NCBI GenBank assembly: GCA_933228915.1
Contig: OW121827.1
Coordinates: 17,271,286-17,335,285 of the forward strand
From: Telmatherina bonti
Taxonomy: Eukaryota > Chordata > Actinopteri > Atheriniformes > Telmatherinidae
DNA length: 64,000 nt
Reading direction: 5' to 3'
The position numbers and the translations under genes are program-made. Position 1 is the stretch's first letter. The number at the start of each line of letters is the position of its first letter. Shown piece by piece: positions 56,381 to 64,000 of the stretch. The notes beneath the pieces were generated by a model, which saw nothing but the letters and a program-made list of their open reading frames with translations, was not told the origin of the DNA and made no database searches.

Positions 56381-57490
56381 TCATATTGAGAACGTGTTTG
56401 TCTCTTGGGATGCGCTGTTAAATGACATCTCTATCCCCTCCTCCACTGCAGATGTTTCACCTCTCCTTGTTCTCTTCCTTCTCCTCTGTCCAAGCTTCTT
56501 GGCTACTTTCATCATGTGCTGCCTAAAGGAAGACCCCATGAAGGCATAGAGAATCGGGTTGAGGCAACAGTGAATGAGGGCCAGGCTCTCCGTCACTTGA
56601 GCTGCCTGATCCAGCACCTTACTTGTTCCACAGTGGATCACCAAAATGTAGACTAAATCCATTGCACGATACACCTTCAGTACATTATATGGCAGCTGAG
56701 TGATGACGAAGACCCCTACTACTATTAAAAGAACCCGCAGAGCTTTCCACTTCTTGCTTCTGCTCTCAACAGGGAGGCCATGTAGCACTCTGCCCACACG
56801 CCAGTAACAGATCACCATGACCAGGAGAGGCAGCAGGAATCCCAACAACACTTCAACGATCTCAAGCACAGCTTTACCACCTTGACCCATAGATGGAGGG
56901 TACACAGCCAGACAGACATTCCTATTGGAAGCAAACCTAATCTCTGACAGGATTAAATCAGGAAAGCCGAGAAGGAAAGCCGTCGTCCAAACGGCTAAAC
57001 ACACCTTCCAACAGTGTCTCCTGGTGAACACCCTCTGTAGCCGTCCTCTTTGGTCCTTACCCTGCAGTCTGGCTAACGCTAAGTAGCGATCCAAGCTGAT
57101 GCACGCCAGTAGCAACATGCAGCAGGTGAAGTTCACCGTGTAGCAGGCTGACACAATCTTGCAGACTACCTCTCCAAAGTCCCAGCCCCTTGCAGCATCA
57201 GCAGCCCAAAAAGGAAGTGTGAAGAGGAGCAGCAAGTCGGCCACAGCCAGGTGGCTCAGGAAAGTGTCCATCATGGTCTTCAGGCGTTTGTGGTAGGCGT
57301 AGATGGCCACAACCAGAACATTTCCTGACAGTCCCACTACGAGACACAGACTGTACATGATGGGGAGGAAGATGGCTGCGAAAGAACGGACCTCGCCCTT
57401 CTCGCACAGAGTCGGATAGTCATCGTAGCTGAAGTTCAGGCTGATGTTTTCATGGTTGTCGTAGTAGTGGTCTTCCTCTGAGACGTCCAT
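56381..57490 (-). CDS. ackr4: ackr4, atypical chemokine receptor 4 (CCRL1 / CCX-CKR)
   Basis: A single coding exon of 369 residues forms a seven-transmembrane GPCR. The acidic, Tyr-rich N-terminus (DHYYDNH, NFSYDDY) has two N-glycosylation sites (N15, N19) and likely sulfated tyrosines for chemokine binding. Membrane helices lie at about 38-66, 74-97, 107-138, 160-182, 205-232, 248-276 and 294-318. Cys110-Cys193 and Cys29-Cys287 are the chemokine-receptor disulfides. The DRY box reads DRYLALARL in place of DRYLAIV, in keeping with receptors that do not couple to G proteins. NPILYAFMG closes helix 7. Human ACKR4 shares VGLxGN, VAIYAY, LAVADLLLLFTLPFWA, TQLPYN, QVTES and the last residues T-x-T-F-S-I. 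The protein scavenges CCL19/21/25-type chemokines through arrestin-linked uptake. The exon starts at an acceptor at 57506-57507 (- strand), 15 nt before the ATG, so a noncoding exon must lie upstream. Whether this is the a or b teleost paralogue is not settled. Confidence 0.93.
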   Translation of the reverse strand: MDVSEEDHYYDNHENISLNFSYDDYPTLCEKGEVRSFAAIFLPIMYSLCLVVGLSGNVLVVAIYAYHKRLKTMMDTFLSHLAVADLLLLFTLPFWAADAARGWDFGEVVCKIVSACYTVNFTCCMLLLACISLDRYLALARLQGKDQRGRLQRVFTRRHCWKVCLAVWTTAFLLGFPDLILSEIRFASNRNVCLAVYPPSMGQGGKAVLEIVEVLLGFLLPLLVMVICYWRVGRVLHGLPVESRSKKWKALRVLLIVVGVFVITQLPYNVLKVYRAMDLVYILVIHCGTSKVLDQAAQVTESLALIHCCLNPILYAFMGSSFRQHMMKVAKKLGQRRRKRTRRGETSAVEEGIEMSFNSASQETNTFSI

Positions 57491-58014
57491 ACTCGTCAGC
57501 TTAAGCTGGAATAAAGCACAATTTCAATTATTTAGGTGAAGCTTTAAATGATCACAGCTTGTGTCACAAATTTCTACTGCCAGTCACATATAACGGAGCG
57601 TTCTAAACAGTGGAAAATATGAGCGATGCCGTGGAAAGCAGCAAGGTTCGCCGCACCAGCAGATTGAGACAAAACTGTTTTCTTTGCAACCCGGGCTAGT
57701 TGGGAATTTTATACGTCTACAAATAAGTCATAAGCCATTAACAGCAGATTTTATGTGTATATTCCCATTTTCGAACTTCTGGAAATGATGTTTACACATT
57801 TTTATTTTGTTTCAGCCTGATATGACAAGGACATTGTATCCAGCTTGTCACAGTTTCGGATGTTTTCAAGCTTTTTACCGGCATAGAAAGGTTTAGGCAT
57901 ACAGTAATAATTCGGTCAGGTTTTTCTCAGGAAAAAAAAGTTTCAGATTTTAGATGGCTGTCTTTAAATACTGTCAAAGTTTAGGGCTTTTTTTTTTTTT
58001 TTTAAATGGATACA

Positions 58015-58262
58015 TTAGGTATGAAAAGGTCAAAGAATAGTTTAATTCATTTAAAAAAAGATTTTAAAAAAAAAATTGTGTTCTAGATAACTCAAAAGGT
58101 TATGGACAAATTTTCATGAAACTTTCAGGAGTTGTTGGAAATGTGAAAAGGAAGAACTAATTTAATGATGGCGGGGATCCGGATCACCGTTTGGATCCAG
58201 GAAGTTTTTAACATTGTGCCTGGCGGAGGTTTGCCCTCTCCAAGTGCTTTTCTAGTTAACTT
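58015..58262. repeat. Interspersed repeat ending CTCTCCAAGTGCTTTTCTAGTT
   Basis: The phrases 'ggttatggacaaattttcat', 'gaaactttcagg', 'ggggatccggatcacc' and the end 'ggcggaggtttgccctctcc' belong to a repeat that I recall from many fish and invertebrate genomes; its class is uncertain. A second stump of the same 3' end ('gcagaggtctgcgctctcc', 'cttttctagtt') is at about 59535-59573. Confidence 0.45.
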
Positions 58263-58623
58263 TAAATCTATTAAAGCTTTCTTGGTTGTAAATTTCATTG
58301 TCTGAACCTTTTAGTTTCTGGATTTTGGTCTAAGATTATAGGCTCAAAAACTCTAAATTCAGTCTGAAAGTTGTTCAGAGTTTTTTCTTCGGAGCACATT
58401 TCTGTACACAAACACACACACACACGCTGATGAGCACATCCAGAGGCAACATTGTTTTTCATTATGAAGCTCGGGGTCTCTTGAGCTGCAGTGATACTTA
58501 CAGCATGTCTTCTTAAAGAAACATAAGCCTAAAAATAGAAATGTAAACTTAAATTGGACTTTTTTATTTTTTTTAATTTTTTATATTATTGATTCAATAA
58601 TGTGAAAGTATTTATAATGCTCA

Positions 58624-58805
58624 GGGATCCCCAACCCTGGTCCTTGAGGCCCGGTTTTCTGCATGTTTTCCAAGTGTCTCTGCTGGAACACATCTAACTA
58701 TGACTCAGACTCTGCACATCTGCTAAATACACATTGATTTGAATCAGGTGTGGTGCAGCAGGGACACTTGGAAAACCTGCAGGACACCGGTCCTCGAGGA
58801 CCTTA
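58624..58805. mobile_element. hAT-like MITE with long inverted arms
   Basis: The sequence begins CAGGGATCCCCAACCCTGG, the usual start of a fish hAT-type MITE. The arm at about 58638-58680 (GGTCCTTGAGGCC...TTTTCCAAGTGTC) is repeated inverted at 58763-58804 (GACACTTGGAAAA...CCTCGAGGACC). The expected mirror end (CCAGGGTTGGGG) is missing, so the right end is broken or diverged. No coding capacity. Confidence 0.55.
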
Positions 58806-59015
58806 GTAGATTTACTCAGCGACTCAGGACCCCCTGCCCTGCATGTTTTATAGGCAACCCTACTTTAACACCTGAAGAAAATAAAGGGCTCATTAACAGG
58901 CTGCAAAGAAGTTTATGAGGAAGTTCAATAATCTGACTCAGGTCTTTGGAGGAGGATTATGTCTAAAACAGGCGGGGGGGGCCTGAGGACCGGAATTGAG
59001 AAACACTGCTTTTAC
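58806..59015. mobile_element. Second hAT-like MITE remnant
   Basis: Contains 'ccctgcatgttttat', 'taacacctg' and, toward the end, 'aaaacaggcgggggggg' and 'ggaccggaattgagaaacac'. The arms are a degenerate inverted pair related to the element immediately before, and its end is the usual one for this kind of fish repeat. It abuts the first element, so the two may be pieces of one array. Confidence 0.45.
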
Positions 59016-59391
59016 TGAACAGCAAGTTTGCTTTCACCCAATCCCTCCACCAACTTAATGTCACAGCATAACTGTGAATAAGAAAAGGAGTCACCGAAAC
59101 ATTCAATACATCTTTACTAAAAGCAAAACTTAAAAAAAAAAAAAAAAAAAAAGGTATTCATAGCAGCTGAGTTGAAATGCAGCTGTTGTAGAGATGTGTA
59201 CAGATTTTCCCAAATATCTATACCAGAAAGTGTGAATGAGGCTGCGCAGAGATAAAGAAGTACAGCTTTATGTATTTTATCTTGCCTGAATAAAAATATG
59301 TATTTTGTGATATAATAATGATTAAATTGCATTGACAACATAAAAATGAACAATTCGCAACTTTATGAAAAAGCTACTCTGCAGATTTTTG

Positions 59392-59428
<37 letters not shown>

Positions 59429-60265
59429 CGGGTCTTGTTTTAACTTGCGTTAATTTAAGGAAATGGTCTGAAAGGAAATGTGAACACAGGAATTTTTTTA
59501 AACGATTCAGCTTAATTTAGCTGGAAACTGAGCTCCTCTGCAGAGGTCTGCGCTCTCCACAGCTTTTCTAGTTCTTCATTAAACTGTCTGTCACTGCCCA
59601 ACTAGCAGTAAGCTGGCGGTGGGGATCTCTGGAACACACAAGAATCCCAATTTTATTTAAAATGGAAAGTACTGAAGATAATTATTGTCATGACTGAAGT
59701 CACAAACAGCTTATGTCTGGATTTAATGTCCTCAGTTAAGTAAAACACCAGCGCAGGATTCACAATGTTACACATGTAAACACAAAAACATCCTCTAGTT
59801 TGGAAAAGATTTTATGCAGAAGAAATGTAGTTATCTGCAAATGGTTTTGGGCTAATTGTGTTGTAGCGATGCCATTAGTGTCACCACCTGCTCATCATGT
59901 CCTGAGCTAAACTCCCCCCCCACCCTGCTGCACCTTCATTCACAGTGGTAAGTATGGTAAGTGGTATGAGCTCATTTTCACTCACTGAAGGACAACAGCC
60001 AAGTACAGAGCTGGATAAAAACAAGTGAAGGCTGTATAAGAGAACAAATTCTCCAGGAAGTTGTTGTGCTTTCCTACCTAAGTTACATTTATCTACTACT
60101 GTTGTCTTGATTTTGTTTTGTTTTGTTCTGTATGTTTATTTCACACAGAGTTTGAAGATATATCCACAGTGTCTCCAGAAGGATCCTCCTAATGGAATAA
60201 GCTGGTCTTCAGCTTGCTGTAATTCTTATTTTCAGTCAGTCAGTCAATCAACTAATCAACCAGTC
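59016..60265. other. Noncoding DNA with homopolymer runs
   Basis: A tract of 22 A at 59131-59152 and a tract of about 27 T at 59397-59423 frame AT-rich sequence, followed by the 59535-59573 repeat stump. Nothing else recognised. Confidence 0.4.
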
Positions 60266-60530
60266 AAGTATTATTCATAAAGCAAACCCAAGTGCTGGAC
60301 AGAGATGAAACCAGCAACATACTACACCTATAAATGATGTGCATCTGTTCATCTACAGGTGACACCACAGTGTGGAAGGCTGATCTGAATTAGTCTTCAG
60401 TCTGGAATTAACCAGCGGCAGCTCCATGATGGAGTGTAGCTGCAGGGGCAGAAAGTTTCAGAGTTTCACCCCCCGCCACTGCAAAGGCACCATACATTTT
60501 GGTCTGTCATTCAACACAGGCTTTGAAACT
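60266..60530. repeat. Degenerate interspersed repeat
   Basis: 'caagtattattcataaagca', 'aagtgctggaca' and later 'ccagcggcagctccatgatg' and 'agagtttca' resemble, with many changes, a fish repeat that starts with TTTATTCATATAGCAC. Family and ends are uncertain. Confidence 0.3.
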
Positions 60531-61189
60531 TCTCTCGTGAGAACTGCTCGGGGTTTGGATGGAGCACAGAAAGCTTGAAGAAAGCCTCAGAAACCACCGA
60601 CTTAACACAGGCTTTCACGTAACAGAAACAGCATATCCTCAACTCCACATTTTTAAGTCTCTATTTCTGTTCCTTTCCATGTTCTAAATCATTTTCTTTT
60701 TTTTCTGTACATTTTACATTTCTTCTTTTTTGGATAGCTTTGTGGTTCTTATTTACCATTTTGACTTGTCTAAAGTGTGCTTTATTCTTATTTTTATGTT
60801 TTAAATGATTTTTTAGTCTTTTTAGTTTTTTAATTTATTTTTTATAGTGGTTTGTATAACATCTCTGGTATTTGCATCTCTTTGTAACGATGTGACAGAT
60901 TCATTTGAAACTAAATATGTGGATGAATGTCTGGAGCTTGTTGGGCCCTGCTTGGTAAGTTTTCTGTTCAGAGCTCTGACTACAGACTACATTCATGCTT
61001 TCCAGAGATAAAGTGGCAGATGCACCTCAGCTTCAGATGTTTAGAGGAGTTTGTATCAATCAGGTCTTCATAATCAAACTGCTGTAAAGAAATCAGTGAA
61101 GAAGAACATAAAAAACAAACACACAACCACATGGGAAGAAAATAAGGAAAAATCCTGAGTGAATAATCCACCATGTTTTGTGAAGGCAG
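60531..61189. other. Noncoding AT-rich stretch
   Basis: T-rich sequence from about 60640 to 60870, without exons or recognised repeats. Confidence 0.4.
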
Positions 61190-61470
61190 AAAGGGTGACT
61201 GGATGGTGCGTTTGTGGTTCTAACCATAAAGCACTGAGGAGGAGCTGTGATGGTGTTAAGAGTGACAATGTTGGTCTTTTTCATCAGAACTTAAGGCGAC
61301 GCTCATCCAGTATGACAACCACAACGTCCTGCCACAGCGCAGCATCCCATCTGGTTTGAGCGTAGTGGGAATATAATTCATGTTTCAGCCACACAATGAA
61401 CCAAAACACACTTCAAGCCTTTAGAAATGCTGTGTGACCAAGAAGCATGGTGATGAGGGGTGCCTCATTT
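61190..61470 (+). mobile_element. Tc1-like transposase fragment, decayed
   Basis: Segments such as 'acaatgaaccaaaacacact' (61396-61415), 'tgtgaccaagaagcatggtg' (61433-61452) and the preceding 'tggtttgagcgtagtgggaa' resemble the coding part of a salmonid/percomorph Tc1-like transposase around its catalytic D-N-x-P/D-N-E-x-K-H region and beyond. Stops and indels prevent a continuous frame. Confidence 0.5.
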
Positions 61471-62309
61471 ATCAGTCTAAACCTGAATAAAGTGGTTTGG
61501 ACCACATAGGGATCAAAAAGCTCCAGATTACAACCACATGAAGTGGGCATGTTGTAAACGTGTACACTAACTCAGTGAACAGTTCAGTCAGTTTTTAAAG
61601 TTTTAAGGTTAATGTTTTCTACACAAAAAGATGAAATAAGTATCAAAACTGACTAAACCCGAACCGTGAAAGATAACTGAGGGAGAGCATCCAAGATGCT
61701 AGTTTTGTAAGGAAATGATCCGTTTCCATATGATGTTGCACCAGGTTCATGATCACATCAGACTCAGTGTCTGATGAAACTTTATTACATGTGTTCCCAG
61801 CCCTCTTCCATCACTGGTCTGTCAGCATCAGAACTGGGCCATGAAGCAGTGAAATAAGTACGGCTGGTCTGATTAACTATTTTGTATTTTGCATGATGAA
61901 TGATGTTGCTATGTAGATGTTGCACAGAAGGTGTGATGTCTGTTCCTCCAGACTCTTCCAGTGGATTTGTTGTTACACAATATTTATGTTTAAATGTTGC
62001 CGTTTGTCAGTGTATGTACATTTTATTTTAACAAGTTTTGCAGACCAGTCCGCCTTATCCCACCCTTGCCAAGTACATCTTATTAGCTAACATTAATTAA
62101 GTGCCTTTAATGCATAACAAAGTAATATTATGGTTAAAAGCATAATAATTCAAAGTACAAGCTGTGAAAAACAACAGTCTCAAAGTGTCAATGACAGTTT
62201 TCATTTTGTATTTGCTTTCATGCAACTGGTGCATCATTTCCCTCTGCAGAAGGAGATATGTCTGTTCTGATGCTGATGATCAAACCAAGCATAAAAAAGG
62301 TGAAGAAAT
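61471..62309. other. Noncoding stretch
   Basis: No exon, splice pair or repeat recognised with confidence; it separates two Tc1-like remnants and may contain further degraded transposon DNA. Confidence 0.35.
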
Positions 62310-63050
62310 AAGTGGTGTGGGTGCCTGATGGGCTGGTCTGAGTATTTCAGAAAGTGTTTTAAACACAACTGGAGGTTTTACGCACAACCATTTTCAGGAT
62401 TCATAAAAATGGTCCTGAAAAAGGGAAATAAAAATATTGAAGAATGGGCTCAATGGTTTGACAGGATAGGCAACAGTAAATCAAATAACTACTGGTTGCA
62501 AGCAAAGTATGCAGAATAACATCTCTGAATGCACAACACATCGTGTGACAGAAAGGCTGCAGCAGCAGACCACACAGAGGCAGACTGAGGCTACAATTCA
62601 CTCAGACTCACCTAAATGTGTCAGTGTTTCAGTGTGATGAGTCTCCATATCAGCTGCAACACTCAGGAGGTAAGGTCAAAATTTGTTCAAAGATACATGA
62701 AAGCATGGATGCATCCTGCCTTGTATCAACACTTCAGTTTGTTGGTGTCATTGTGTGAGGGATATTTTTGGACCGTTTTAGCATACATTGCTTAAGTGCC
62801 AGTCTGCTTGAATGTATCCATCTTCTGGTGGCTACTAGTCACAAAGCTGAAATGATCTTTGAAACATAACAATGAATTCACTGCACTCTAATGGCCTCCA
62901 TCTCTTATTCTGATAGAGAAGCTTTAGGATGTGGTGGAACAGGAGAGTCTCATCATGCAGCGGATAAATCTGCAGCAACTGTGTGATGCTTCATGTCAAT
63001 GTGAATGATAATCATTGAAGAATGTTTCCAACAAATGGTTGAATTTACGA
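62310..63050 (+). pseudogene. Tc1/mariner-type transposon remnant
   Basis: Colinear pieces of a fish Tc1-like transposase gene can be followed on the + strand: 'gatgggctggtctgagtat', 'cgcacaaccattttcagga', 'gcaacagtaaatcaaataac', 'gaggctacaattcactcaga', 'catgaaagcatggatgcatc', 'ctgccttgtatcaaca', 'aatggcctcca', 'ggatgtggtggaacaggaga' and 'aatctgcagcaactgtgtga'. Several internal deletions and frameshifts are present, including loss of most of the region before the second catalytic aspartate, so it is inactive. Terminal repeats were not found. Confidence 0.75.
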
Positions 63051-63165
63051 AATTAAAGATGATCCAAGTTCCAGCAGGATGTAGCTAATGAAGTGGCTTG
63101 TGATTTCCTTTTCACAGTCACAGCATGGGCTAAGCTCACTGAGAAGTTCCTTTTAAAAACTGCAA

Positions 63166-63211
63166 GTATTATTATTATTATTATTATTAGTAGTAGTAGT
63201 AGTAGTAGTAA
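63166..63211. repeat. (ATT)n(AGT)n microsatellite
   Basis: Eight or so ATT units followed by seven or so AGT units; these produce spurious short ORFs on the - strand. Confidence 0.9.
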
Positions 63212-63643
63212 GGCAGAATAATATTCAGGATGCATTTAATTATTCTTTAATTTAGATCGTTATAGTTTCAAAACGCCCTTTTAAAGTAAACTGATTACTT
63301 TCAATTATTTATAAGGTAAAAAGTATGCATGAAAACTGCTGCATTTCAGTAGCTAACTTTTAACAGAATGTGAAAATAAGTGCATATACGCCCAAAAAAT
63401 ATGCCTCTATACAGTTTTTTTTTTTTATTTTACTTTATATTGCACAATGTTAATGACATTAGACATACTGGAATACGCGCTGAATGCAATAAAAGTCAAT
63501 CGGTTTGAGCAAAGGTGAAGAAGGCGAATTGACAACAAAATAGTCCCTCGCGGAGGTCATAGTCAATGTATACATCTGCAATTAGTTGAAAAAATGTATT
63601 ACTAGTTTAAATCTAAATATAAATGTGTTTTAAAGCAACTCAC

Positions 63644-63760
63644 CGTGTCTCATGCAAGCTTTAATCCGCTCCAAAGTTTGGCAACCTAAACTACAGAGGG
63701 TTCCTTTGATTTCACACCGGCGTAGCGCAAATGGGCGGAGAGTTACTTCAAGTCGCTTCA
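63644..63760 (-). promoter_or_regulatory. ackr4: Probable untranslated first exon and promoter of ackr4
   Basis: On the - strand the exon-like block ends CATGAGACACG|GTGAGT (cut after 63644). The upstream side (higher coordinates) has CpG-containing DNA with a GC box (GGGCGG, 63734-63739), unlike the AT-rich neighbourhood. It is the only strong upstream donor matching the acceptor at 57506. It carries no credible coding frame. It could instead belong to a different - strand transcript. Confidence 0.4.
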
Positions 63761-64000
63761 TAGGAGCTCGAGGTTAAGATAGGATTGTCAATCATAAAAG
63801 ACGAAGATGTTCCTGAAACGGAAATAGTATGACATCTAGAGTTAAACTAAAATGTGCTGGTTTTCACATTGGTAGTGAAATAAAAGTGGCCCCCCGGAAG
63901 AAGTCGTGTTTTTTTCTGCTAATGATAGATATTTATTTGCAATACCTGCTGCGTATTTTAAAGCAGCTCGAAAATTTAGTCAGTTAATTTTATTCAGGTA
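63761..64000. other. Window end, noncoding
   Basis: Contains an ETS-like CCCCGGAAG (63893-63901) and no recognised exon. A divergent + strand gene might start beyond the window. Confidence 0.3.

Larger units (their letters stand above)
57506..63643 (-). other. ackr4: Probable 5'UTR intron of ackr4
   Basis: Bounded by the acceptor TTTATTCCAG just before the ackr4 start and by the first strong - strand donor upstream, GACACG|GTGAGT (cut after 63644). No other coding gene is seen in the 6.1 kb between, only decayed repeats listed separately. The pairing is inferred from splice signals. Confidence 0.45.

Noticed and set aside
56381..57490. Ccr7 or Ccr9 as the identity of the receptor
   Set aside because: The N-terminus, VAIYAY after helix 1, QVTES in helix 7 and the T-x-T-F-S-I end match ACKR4 better, and the DRY box is non-canonical.

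Overview
The window is a piece of vertebrate nuclear chromosome, most likely from a teleost fish. The evidence is large AT-rich introns with GT-AG splice sites, poly(A) signals, long CA/TA microsatellites, and a fish-style load of mobile DNA (Tc1-like and PIF/Harbinger remnants, a Rex3-like RTE LINE, TTAA-flanked MITEs, tRNA-like SINEs, hAT-like MITEs). There is no prokaryotic gene organisation. I recognise four protein-coding genes. Three of them, ralyl - lrrcc1 - e2f5 (all + strand), repeat the gene order that I remember for human chromosome 8q21 (RALYL, LRRCC1, E2F5). The fourth, the chemokine-scavenging receptor ackr4, lies on the - strand after e2f5.

Layout. 1-18651: noncoding DNA upstream of, or in an early intron of, ralyl. 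It holds a CpG-rich island with a splice-donor-like end (1870-2132), an unidentified two-exon candidate (3836-4689), a complete 2.16 kb PIF/Harbinger-like element with broken transposase (4902-7059), and several smaller repeats. 18652-25595: six exons coding the C-terminal two thirds of the RALY/hnRNPC-family RNA-binding protein Ralyl; the RRM exons are not in the window. A possible alternative last exon lies at 26174. 25600-31330: intergenic DNA with a SINE split by a solo-LTR-like insertion that has a 5-bp target duplication. 31791-44734: lrrcc1, 19 coding exons that join in frame to 1025 codons. 45558-53360: e2f5, 8 coding exons that join to 360 codons, including an AT-AC (U12-type) intron. 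Two LINE fragments sit in its late introns. 56381-57490: ackr4, single-exon CDS on the - strand, with a probable untranslated first exon about 6.1 kb upstream near 63644-63740. That 5' intron is filled with decayed hAT, Tc1-like and other repeats.

The genes do not form an operon or a pathway. Lrrcc1 is a centriole/cilium protein, E2f5 a repressor-type cell-cycle transcription factor that is also linked to multiciliated cells, Ralyl an RNA-binding protein, and Ackr4 a scavenger of CC chemokines. The lrrcc1 to e2f5 gap is only about 0.8 kb, and both genes have TATA-less promoters.

Exon joins were made by hand from splice signals, reading phase and remembered homologues. Repeat class names rest on termini, target duplications and recognisable coding remnants, without a database search. 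I found no new multi-gene system. The most notable items are the AT-AC intron of e2f5, the nested LTR-in-SINE insertion, the pair of TTAA-flanked MITEs in opposite orientation around ralyl exons, the CpG island without an assigned gene, and the unidentified spliced candidate at 3.8-4.7 kb.
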